Origin: CAYVQE01 sp964633205
Lineage (GTDB): Bacteria; Myxococcota; B64-G9
Reading direction: 5' to 3'
Length of the DNA: 33,581 nt
Assembly: GCA_964633205.1 (NCBI GenBank)
Contig: CAZWFN010000061.1
Location: 1 to 33,581 of the forward strand
Shown here one piece after another: positions 17,511 through 25,573 of the stretch. The position numbers and the translations under genes are program-made. The notes under the pieces are model-generated. The model had not been told where the DNA came from, did not search any database, and saw only the letters and a program-made list of their open reading frames with translations. How positions within the stretch are numbered: the first letter of the stretch is position 1; each line of letters starts with the position of its first letter.

Positions 17511-17631
17511 GATTTTCCAGATCGGCCGTGAGGTCAAGGAAGCAAGGCGTTTTCGAGCGGAGTCGTAGTCATCTACGTCGAGCATCGAAAACGCCTTGCT
17601 GACGCAGAGATCGCGGCCGAGGTGGGAAATC
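17511..17631. repeat. Long REP-like imperfect palindrome
   Basis: The core is a perfect 16-bp inverted repeat, AGCAAGGCGTTTTCGA (17541-17556) with its complement (17585-17600). The 28-nt loop contains GTCGTAGTCATCTACG. Outer arms continue imperfectly: GATTTTCC (17511-17518) with GGGAAATC (17624-17631), and CGGCCG-type blocks. The element fills much of the space between the ABC operon promoter and the kinase gene. It has the look of a dispersed intergenic palindrome of the kind moved by REP-associated transposases. Confidence 0.65.
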
Positions 17632-17639
17632 AGAGCCGC

Positions 17640-17668
17640 TGGAAATCGGGCGGCGGACGGGATAGCCT
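17640..17668 (+). promoter_or_regulatory. Weak candidate promoter for the kinase gene
   Basis: TGGAAA (17640-17645), 17-nt spacer, TAGCCT (17663-17668). The -10 ends 8 nt before ATG 17677, which has no Shine-Dalgarno, again suggesting a leaderless message. Matches to consensus are partial. Confidence 0.25.
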
Positions 17669-17676
17669 GTCGAGCC

Positions 17677-18888
<1,212 letters not shown>

Positions 18889-18924
18889 GCCCGACCGCAC
18901 CTGGCCGCCATCCCCCGATTGCGG

Positions 18925-18930
18925 TATACT
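18925..18930 (+). promoter_or_regulatory. Candidate -10 element for the HEAT-repeat gene
   Basis: TATACT (18925-18930) matches the -10 consensus at five of six positions, 28 nt before the ATG. No convincing -35 is seen at 17 nt (TGGCCG). It could drive the HEAT and HD-GYP genes separately from the kinase. Confidence 0.35.
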
Positions 18931-18958
18931 GGAGTCGGCGAGGAGGGTCTCAGTCGAC

Positions 18959-20833
18959 ATGCCGGAAGATGGCGATCTGCCCGCAGCGGCCGGGGCTGAC
19001 AGCGCGGATCTGGACATCGAGCTGGACGTGGCCGAGTTCGGTGATGCCGCGCCCGACGCCGGCGGTTTCGACGACGCGCCGGTCACGGCCAGCCGGCTGG
19101 ACGAGGCCGAGACGACCCGCCGGGTGGCGGCGGTGGCCGACGTGTTCACCGACCTGAAGCGGTCGCTGAAGCAGATCAACCTCTACCGCCACAATGTGGC
19201 CGGCTACCGCGGCTATCTGGCCGGGACCTACGAGAAGCTGCACGCCTTGCTGGAGCGCGACGACGCTTTGAGCCTGATGGTCGAGCAGGCCTGCCTGACC
19301 CACCTCAACCAGCCCGTCTACCAGGAGGAGTCGGACGAGCTCAACCTGGCCTTCCGCTTCTACCGCGACGGCATCCGGCTGTTGACCTTCCGCCGCGGTT
19401 TGACCGAGCAGGAGCTGCTCGACTTCGTGCTGGTCTGTTTGACCAACTTCAAGGATCCCGAGCACGCCACCGAGGACATGGGCAGCCTGCTGTGGAAGCA
19501 CGACTTCGATCACATCGAGCACGTGATCATGGAGACCTTCGCCCTGGGCACCGAGTCGCCGGAGCAGACCAAGATCGAGGTCGACCGGATCGTCGACTAC
19601 CTCTACCAGTCGCTGTCGACCGGCAGCCGTGACAACCTGGCCTTCGCCCGGCTGTCGCTCGACGATCTGGACATCGAGATCGACGACGTCGAGCAGGTGG
19701 CCGGGCTCAATGTGCGCGGGGCCCCGGCCGGGCCCGAGGAGCAGATGCGATTTCAACACGCGGTGGACCAGGACCGCTCGCGTGACAACCTGCGCCGGCT
19801 GACCGGGGTCTTGTTCCGGTTGTTCCCCGAGGAGCTCGACGCCCGGCTCAGCGAGGTGATGGTCGCGGCCTTCGAGCAGCTGCTGGACGGCTTCTTGCTG
19901 CAGGAGAACCTGGCCGCGATCGACTGGCTGATCGCCCAGCTCGGCCGCCAGCAGCAGCAGGCCCTGCCGCCGGGCAGCCTGGCGCTGGCCGGTCACCTGG
20001 TGGGCCACCTGCGCGGGCGCATGTGCGAGGCCGAGCGCATCGAACGGGTGGGCGAGATGTTGGAGTCGTCCACCCGGCCCGAGCTGCTGCAGGCGGTCGA
20101 GCGCTACCTGGCGCAGGTGGACGAGCGGGCGCTGACTCCGCTGCTGGCCGTGCTCGAGCGGATCACCCACCCCGAGGCCCGCGCCCTGCTGCGCAAGCGC
20201 CTGGTGGCCTTCGGGCCGGAGCATCTGGAGCACTACGTCAACCGGCTGACGAGCAACAAGGCCAATTACGTGCGCGACATGCTGGCCATCATCAACGAGC
20301 TGGGCCCGCCCGACAAGACCAGGATCCTGGCCGGCCTGCTGCGCCATCCCAACCTGGCGCTCAGGGTCGAGGCGCTGCGGGCCATCGGCGACGGCAACGA
20401 CCTGTCGGCCAGCGCCACCGTGATGCAGGCGCTGCGCGACCCGGACGCCCAGGTGCGCACCACCGCCGCCCAGCTGCTGCCCAACTTCGACCCCGGGGTG
20501 GCCTTCCGCGCCCTGACCGAGGTCGCCGCTGACGCCGACTTCGGCGACAAGCCGGATCGCGAGCAGGCCGCTGTGTTTGGCGCCCTGGCGGCGTTGAACG
20601 ATGAACGCTCGCTGCAGTTTCTACACCAGCAGCTGCACGCCGGCGGCCTGCTGCAGCGCAAGCAGCAGGCCGCGCGCAAGCGCAATCTGATCGCCGGGCT
20701 GGCCGCCTCCGGCTCCATCGGTGCCTACCGCATGCTGGCCGCCGATCTGAAGGCCGGCGTGCGCGACCAGGAACTGGCCGCGCAGATGCAACGGGCCTGC
20801 GAGCGTTTGAAGTCCCGGCTGCTGGGCGGTTGA
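18959..20833 (+). CDS. HEAT-repeat protein with a shared N-terminal signalling domain
   Basis: 624-aa soluble protein. Residues 1-55 are acidic and probably disordered. About 60-160 form a domain with INLYRHN, DDALSL, HLN and a final ELLDF, whose landmarks are spaced like those in the N-terminus of the next gene. After a middle region, about 340-600 consist of helical HEAT-like repeats (for example LAGLLRHPNLALRVEALRAIG, VMQALRDPDAQVRTTAAQLL). HEAT arrays are protein-binding scaffolds. The start ATG follows AGGAGGG (18941-18947). The gene is 37 nt from the HD-GYP gene, so they are co-transcribed. I infer that it is a scaffold or effector in a kinase/HD-GYP signalling pathway; no catalytic motif is visible. 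Confidence 0.85.
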   Translation: MPEDGDLPAAAGADSADLDIELDVAEFGDAAPDAGGFDDAPVTASRLDEAETTRRVAAVADVFTDLKRSLKQINLYRHNVAGYRGYLAGTYEKLHALLERDDALSLMVEQACLTHLNQPVYQEESDELNLAFRFYRDGIRLLTFRRGLTEQELLDFVLVCLTNFKDPEHATEDMGSLLWKHDFDHIEHVIMETFALGTESPEQTKIEVDRIVDYLYQSLSTGSRDNLAFARLSLDDLDIEIDDVEQVAGLNVRGAPAGPEEQMRFQHAVDQDRSRDNLRRLTGVLFRLFPEELDARLSEVMVAAFEQLLDGFLLQENLAAIDWLIAQLGRQQQQALPPGSLALAGHLVGHLRGRMCEAERIERVGEMLESSTRPELLQAVERYLAQVDERALTPLLAVLERITHPEARALLRKRLVAFGPEHLEHYVNRLTSNKANYVRDMLAIINELGPPDKTRILAGLLRHPNLALRVEALRAIGDGNDLSASATVMQALRDPDAQVRTTAAQLLPNFDPGVAFRALTEVAADADFGDKPDREQAAVFGALAALNDERSLQFLHQQLHAGGLLQRKQQAARKRNLIAGLAASGSIGAYRMLAADLKAGVRDQELAAQMQRACERLKSRLLGG

Positions 20834-20870
20834 AAAGGCGGTTGCAAGGGGGGGAGCGAGGAGTCCCCGG

Positions 20871-22184
20871 GTGGAGAGCAAGTTCAAATTCCAGCAGGGA
20901 CTGACCGGAGAGGGCGAGCAGTTCGAGGAGGGCCGCGACTACAGCAAGCGGTTGCAGGACCTCGGCCGCAGCCTGATCTCGGGGCTCTACATGCTGGTGC
21001 GCAACGTCAAGCTCTACGCGCCCGACAACGTCATCTTCGATCGGCCGCTGGACCAGCTGGTCGAGTGCATCAACACCCTGATCGCCATGGAGGGCAGCCT
21101 GAGCCTGCAGTGCGCCGGTGAGTCCTTCTACCTCAACAACATGCTGCTGCGGGTGGACCTGAAGTCGGCCGCCAACATCCGCCAGCTCGCCTGCGCCTTC
21201 GAGGAGCACGACCTGGGCGGGTTCAACCTGGAGCAGCAGGTCAACCAGGCCGAGCTGCGTCGCTTCATGCACATCTTCGTGGCCGAGCGGGCCGAGCAGG
21301 CCGGCGAGCGGGGGGTGTCGGCCCACAAGCTCCAGGCGCTGAAGCTGCGGCGCTTCGAGAAGCTGCAGCAGATCCTCGAGCGCCAGCAGCAGGACGACGC
21401 GGCGTCGCAGACCGACAAGAGCCTGGACCGCAAGCGCTACGGCCTGGTGGTCTACGCCCGCACGGTGGTGTTCATGCGCAACTTCTTCGCCGGCCTCCGG
21501 GGCGAGGCGCCCGAGCTGCCCATGGGCAAGTGCGTGCACCTGATCCAGGACCTGGTCGACGTCTGCCACGAGCAGCGCAGCCACTTTTTGGGGGTGACCA
21601 CGGTGGACAAGGGCGAGGCCTACCTGGCTTTCCACTCGGTCAACGTGGCCTTGCTGGCGATCGTCTTCGGCGCCGAGCTGGGCCTGGACAAGGCCCGGCT
21701 GCGCGAGCTGGGCATCGCGGCGCTGTTCCACGATATCGGCAAGGTCGATCTGCCCGCCGAACTGGTCGAGAAGGGCGGCCGGCTGACGCCCCACGAGAAG
21801 CGCCAACTGGTCCGTTCGCCGCTGCTGGGGGTGATGCGGCTGCTGCGCGCCAACCGCCTCGACGCCCGCAACGTCCAGTGCATCCTGGCCGCCTTCCACC
21901 AGGCCACCGATTGGGGCCGGCCGGTCAAGGATGCCCGCGGCCAGGTGCACCACGTGGCCCAGCAGGCCGACCTGGGCGCCTACGAGCGCGTCATCGCCAT
22001 CGTCGACGCCTACGACCGCCTGGTCTTTCAGCAGTCGCTCAACCCGGACCTGGCCGTGGCGGTGATGAACAGCGATCTGGTCCACCGCTTCGACCCGGAG
22101 CTGCTGCGCATCTTCTCGCACCTGATGAAGGGCTACACCAGCCGCATCCTCAGCGAGACCGGTGAGAAGATGGAGCTGTTCTGA
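20871..22184 (+). CDS. HD-GYP-like domain protein with degenerate GYP motif
   Basis: 437-aa protein with GTG start (GAGGAG at 20858-20863). About 30-140 form the same N-terminal domain as in the preceding protein (NVKLYAPDN, GSLSL, LNN, AELRRF). A charged helical linker follows, then an HD domain at about 245-415: FHSVNVALL, H287-D288-IGK, and YERVIAIVDAYDRLVF. HD-GYP proteins hydrolyse cyclic di-GMP. Here the canonical HP motif reads SPLLGVMRLL, and HHE..DG.GYP reads FHQATDWGRPVK, so metal ligands and the GYP motif are partly lost. Activity is therefore doubtful; it may bind c-di-GMP or another partner. It is last in the module and converges with the 613-aa gene (7-nt gap). Confidence 0.85.
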   Translation: MESKFKFQQGLTGEGEQFEEGRDYSKRLQDLGRSLISGLYMLVRNVKLYAPDNVIFDRPLDQLVECINTLIAMEGSLSLQCAGESFYLNNMLLRVDLKSAANIRQLACAFEEHDLGGFNLEQQVNQAELRRFMHIFVAERAEQAGERGVSAHKLQALKLRRFEKLQQILERQQQDDAASQTDKSLDRKRYGLVVYARTVVFMRNFFAGLRGEAPELPMGKCVHLIQDLVDVCHEQRSHFLGVTTVDKGEAYLAFHSVNVALLAIVFGAELGLDKARLRELGIAALFHDIGKVDLPAELVEKGGRLTPHEKRQLVRSPLLGVMRLLRANRLDARNVQCILAAFHQATDWGRPVKDARGQVHHVAQQADLGAYERVIAIVDAYDRLVFQQSLNPDLAVAVMNSDLVHRFDPELLRIFSHLMKGYTSRILSETGEKMELF

Positions 22185-22191
22185 GCGCGGC

Positions 22192-24033
22192 TCAGTCGCA
22201 GACCTCGTCGCGCGCCAGCGGCGGGGCCGGCTCGCCCGGGCCGACGATGTCCAGCCAGTGGAACCAGATGGGGTGGCGCTCGCAGTACCACTGCAGCACC
22301 TCGAGCAGACGCTGCTGGTGATCGGTCGTGATCACCTCGGGCGGGATGCGGTCGAATACGATGCGGATGCGGCCCCTGTCCAGGTAGTCCAGCGCCTCGG
22401 AGGCCAGGGTCTGCAGCTCGTTGCGGATGCGGCCCGAGTCGGAGATCTTGACCGGCCGGGCGTAGAAGTCCTCGCCGTAGATGAAGCGGATCAGCAGCGG
22501 GTTGAACACCAGCCGGCTCTGCTCGTCCTCTTCGAGCAGGCGCAGGGTGAATGTGATGAACTTGTCGCCGCGCGGCGTGGCCGTGCACACCGTGGTGCGG
22601 TAGACGCCCGGGGCCACCTCCTCGACGCCCTGCGCGCCGGTGTAGGGATCGGGGCTCATGAAGCCCACCAGCGCCGCCGACTCCCAGTTCTTCTCGGGGA
22701 AGAAGTCATCGGCCCGCAGTACCCGGGCACCGAGCGGCAGGCCGGCGTCGCGCGCGTCGCGGATGGTCAAGCGGTAGTGTGCGACCTTGTCATCGTCCGG
22801 CGCGGCATCCATCAGATCCGCCAGCTGCCGGCCGAAGTCGTCGGCTTCCGGATCGAGGCGCATCACGTGCTGCTCCTTGTCGTGGGGCAGCTTGAAGTTC
22901 GAGGTGAACACCACCAGCGAGGCGTCGATGTCGTGCATCTCGGCCAGGGTGGCCGCCTGCAGCGCCTCGGCCGAGGCCGAGTAACCGTCGACCAGCAGCA
23001 TATGCGGCCGGCCCTGTTCGTCGCGCCAGCTCTCGATGTGGAAGGTGGGGGCATAGGTGCCCGACTCGGTGAACACCCCCCGGCCGTTGGGCAGCTGCCA
23101 GCCGTCCTCGACCAGGTGGGCGCCCAGCGCCTCCCACTCCTGCCACAGCCCGCCGATCCGCTCGGCGCGGCTCTTGCCGCCCAGGGTCCAGACGTGCACG
23201 TGCTCGGGCGCGATACCGGGGTAGGTCTCCTGTATGGCCTCCATCACCAGCCGCCGCGGGGTGCGGAAGTCGATCAGCACCGAGCGCTCGGCCGCGGTGT
23301 CGACCACCGCCCGCGGCAGCAGCAGGTTGCCCATGTAGCCCTCCCAGGGCCGGGCGATGTGCAGCGGCTGGTTGAACAGGTGCAGCACGGTGCAGGAGCC
23401 AGTCTCGGCGCCCTTGGCGAAGCGCGAGGTGTTCTCCAGCGTGTCGATGGCCGCGCCCCACAGCGTGATGCCGGCCTCCTTGACCTCCTGGTAGAAGTCC
23501 TCGAAGCTGTAGCCGCGCTCGTTCAGCAGCCGGGCCACCCGGCGGTCGAGCCACTCGGCCACCCGCGGCCGGGCGTAGACACGGCCGAAGCCGAGCTGGG
23601 GGTTGGAGCCCATCTCGGGCGTCTCGCCGGCCTTGGGCATCAGGCCCTCGCCCAGCGAGACCATGATGGCGTGGTTCTCGGGCAGCTCGCGGGCGGCGAA
23701 CCACAGCGACTCACTCATGGCGTAGGCGCTGATGGCGTCGGCGTCCTTTTTGACCTGGTTCAGTTCGGCCTTGGGCAGATCGCGGCCCTCGCCGTAGCGG
23801 CCGTAGAGCCGGGTACCCAGGGCGGTCACCGCGGCGGTCATGGCCATCAGCCGCTCCATGCGGCCGTCCATGAAGGAGAGCTGGCGGGTGAACTCCTTGG
23901 CCGGCTCGGCCCGCTGCCACTCGATCTCCACGTTCTGCAGCATCAGGTGGAAACGGCCCAGGATGGGCCGGGTGTCGAAAGCCCACTGGGCGATCCGATC
24001 TCTCTGCTCCCGTTCCTGCTCGCTCGGGCTCAT
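22192..24033 (-). CDS. Uncharacterised 613-aa protein
   Basis: I do not recognise this family. It is a large soluble protein without signal peptide or membrane segment. The N-terminal 120 residues are helical and charged (EIEWQRAEPAKEFTRQLSF). The middle has conserved-looking segments such as SLGEGLMPKAG, NPQLGFGRVYARP, ITLWGAAIDTLENTSRFAKG and LHLFNQPLHIARP. The rest is alpha/beta in character, with strand-rich ESAALVGFMSPDPYTGAQG and an ITFTLRLLEEDEQSRLVFNP stretch. The start is supported by GGGGAGG 8 nt upstream. It follows the PHP gene with a 117-nt gap that holds a candidate promoter. Composition is like its neighbours, with no sign of recent transfer. Confidence 0.85.
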   Translation of the reverse strand: MSPSEQEREQRDRIAQWAFDTRPILGRFHLMLQNVEIEWQRAEPAKEFTRQLSFMDGRMERLMAMTAAVTALGTRLYGRYGEGRDLPKAELNQVKKDADAISAYAMSESLWFAARELPENHAIMVSLGEGLMPKAGETPEMGSNPQLGFGRVYARPRVAEWLDRRVARLLNERGYSFEDFYQEVKEAGITLWGAAIDTLENTSRFAKGAETGSCTVLHLFNQPLHIARPWEGYMGNLLLPRAVVDTAAERSVLIDFRTPRRLVMEAIQETYPGIAPEHVHVWTLGGKSRAERIGGLWQEWEALGAHLVEDGWQLPNGRGVFTESGTYAPTFHIESWRDEQGRPHMLLVDGYSASAEALQAATLAEMHDIDASLVVFTSNFKLPHDKEQHVMRLDPEADDFGRQLADLMDAAPDDDKVAHYRLTIRDARDAGLPLGARVLRADDFFPEKNWESAALVGFMSPDPYTGAQGVEEVAPGVYRTTVCTATPRGDKFITFTLRLLEEDEQSRLVFNPLLIRFIYGEDFYARPVKISDSGRIRNELQTLASEALDYLDRGRIRIVFDRIPPEVITTDHQQRLLEVLQWYCERHPIWFHWLDIVGPGEPAPPLARDEVCD

Positions 24034-24096
24034 GGGTATGCCTCCCCTTCGGTCGATCCGACGACAGCGTACAATCGACGCGTCACCACGACTGGC

Positions 24097-24125
24097 AAGC
24101 TATCATCGCGCTCCGGATTGCACAA
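24097..24125 (-). promoter_or_regulatory. Candidate promoter of the 613-aa protein gene
   Basis: TTGTGC (24120-24125), 17-nt spacer, TAGCTT (24097-24102) on the minus strand, giving a leader of about 57 nt. The -35 hexamer is the same as at 2036-2041 and 29137-29142. Confidence 0.4.
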
Positions 24126-24150
24126 GCGCGACCGGTTCGAATGGGGCGGT

Positions 24151-25395
24151 TTAGCGGCTGGCGTGGCGGCGCTGGAGCGCAGGCTCGTTCGCCGGGGCCG
24201 GCTGGGCCGGCTGGACCCCCTGGCGGGCCGGTGCCATCTCGCGCAGGATGAGGCTGAAGTCGAACTCGCGGGCGGTATCGCGGATCAGGCCGGCCTGGCG
24301 TTCGGCGCGGCCGCTGAGCTCCCCGTGCACCAGCTGGCCGGTCTGGCGCACCATCGCGCCGACGCGCAGCGGCTTGTGCCACAGGTGGCGCCGGTTGGAC
24401 CACATGTTGCGCATGACGATGCGCACCACGTCGTCCAGCACGCTCATGCCCGAGCCGGCGCCGCCCTGGATGGTGAAGGTGCCGTCGAGCAGCAGTTCGT
24501 CGATAGGCCGCAGCATGGCGGCGAACAGGTCGCCGGCGGTGGGGTCGGGCCGGTCGGCCAGAAAGCGCATGGTCACCCGGTCGAAGTCGTGGCTGTGGGC
24601 GTCCGAGCCGCCCCAGGGATGCAGCATGGAGCGGCCCTCGGCGCAGATGCGCTCGGCCAGGCGGCGGGCCCGCGGAAAGCGCAGGGCGGTGCGTGGCGGC
24701 AGCCGCTGGCCGAGCAGCAGCCGGTTCTGGAAGGCCACCAGGTCCTCGAGGATGCGGCCGCTCACCGCCGGGTAGCCGCCGTTGATCGTCTCGATGATGC
24801 GCGCCCGCGAGATCAGATCGAAGGTGGCTTCGAGCGACAGCGCGTGGCCGTCGAAGGGGTGGGCCAGGCCGCAGGCCAGGCCGTGGGCGGCGCAGTAGTC
24901 GAGCACCTTGCTGGTTTGCAGCTCGGCGGCGCCCTCGGCCCGGCAGCGGGCGTAGAGGTCCTCGATGCGCTGCTGGCTGAGGCCGAAGTGGGGGCCGAAG
25001 GGGCCGGCCACCGGCTCCGGGCCGCCGTAGACCAGCACCTCGGGCGCGCGCCGCGCCGCGCCATCCACGTCGACGTCGACGCAGTTGAACTCGCCGCAGG
25101 CGGCCAGCCGCGGCTCGGCCGCGGCCGCGGCCAGCAGGGCGTCGGGCAGCCGGTGGCTGGCGGCGTTCATGTGATCGGTGACCGCGATGATGCCCAGCGG
25201 TTCGGGATTGCGCTGGCCCAGCAAGCCGCGCAGCCGCTCCACGGTGGTGAAGCATTCGCTCCAGCGCACCGGGGTGTCCTGGCCCAGGATGCGGCGGATG
25301 GCGCCGCCGATCATGTCATCCATCTCGGAGGCCGGGCCGTTGGAGGCTGCGGTGTGCACGTGGGTGATGGCGCGGACGGGGTAGCGGCGGCTCAT
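24151..25395 (-). CDS. PHP-domain metal-dependent phosphoesterase-like protein
   Basis: 414-aa protein with an N-terminal PHP fold. Metal-binding motifs occur in order: HVHTAASNG, VTDHMN, CGEFNC, LAHPFDGHA and GGSDAHSHDF, a full set of His/Asp/Glu ligands, so catalysis is plausible. PHP proteins hydrolyse phosphoesters (for example nucleotides, histidinol-phosphate or oligonucleotide ends); the substrate here is unknown. Beyond about residue 285 lies an extension of about 130 residues (GTFTIQGGAGSGMSVLDDVV, MRNMWSNRRHLWHKP) that is not part of the minimal domain. The start at MSRRYPVRAITHVHT has AGGAG upstream; the frame extends 28 codons further but without a ribosome site. It lies on the same strand as the 613-aa gene downstream. 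Confidence 0.85.
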   Translation of the reverse strand: MSRRYPVRAITHVHTAASNGPASEMDDMIGGAIRRILGQDTPVRWSECFTTVERLRGLLGQRNPEPLGIIAVTDHMNAASHRLPDALLAAAAAEPRLAACGEFNCVDVDVDGAARRAPEVLVYGGPEPVAGPFGPHFGLSQQRIEDLYARCRAEGAAELQTSKVLDYCAAHGLACGLAHPFDGHALSLEATFDLISRARIIETINGGYPAVSGRILEDLVAFQNRLLLGQRLPPRTALRFPRARRLAERICAEGRSMLHPWGGSDAHSHDFDRVTMRFLADRPDPTAGDLFAAMLRPIDELLLDGTFTIQGGAGSGMSVLDDVVRIVMRNMWSNRRHLWHKPLRVGAMVRQTGQLVHGELSGRAERQAGLIRDTAREFDFSLILREMAPARQGVQPAQPAPANEPALQRRHASR

Positions 25396-25450
25396 GCTCG
25401 GGCTCCTGTTCCGGGGCGGCTCCCGTTGAGGCTGCTGGTGCTGCGGTGTT

Positions 25451-25479
25451 GTTCTAGCAATAATCGCGCCATCGGGCAA
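25451..25479 (-). promoter_or_regulatory. Promoter of the PHP-domain gene
   Basis: TTGCCC (25474-25479), 17-nt spacer, TAGAAC (25451-25456) on the minus strand, about 49 nt before the start codon. Confidence 0.45.
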
Positions 25480-25521
25480 GTGCGTAAGGGCTTGATATTT
25501 GGTTGTTCATGGAAATAGATG

Positions 25522-25559
25522 TGTGCGCCTGACGCACAGATCCGTGACAGGGAGTCACG
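25522..25559 (-). terminator. Two tandem hairpins 3' of the large lipoprotein gene
   Basis: TGTGCG/CGCACA (25522-25527, 25533-25538) and CGTGAC/GTCACG (25543-25548, 25554-25559), each a 6-bp stem with a 5-nt loop. They lie 14-52 nt past the lipoprotein stop, followed on the minus strand by ATCTATTTCC. Probably a transcript end; an operator pair for the PHP gene is the alternative. Confidence 0.4.
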
Positions 25560-25573
25560 CCGGGGTGGCTCGC

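Noticed and set aside
13940..17512. Very long open frame (1190 codons) on the plus strand opposite the glycosyltransferase and ABC genes
   Set aside because: It is a shadow of high-GC codon usage on the other strand. The translation is low-complexity, rich in Gln, Gly, His and Arg, and matches no fold; the opposite frames carry clear family motifs.
22162..25518. 1118-codon plus-strand frame opposite the 613-aa and PHP genes
   Set aside because: Same shadow effect; low-complexity translation with no motifs, while the minus-strand genes have good ribosome sites and PHP metal motifs.
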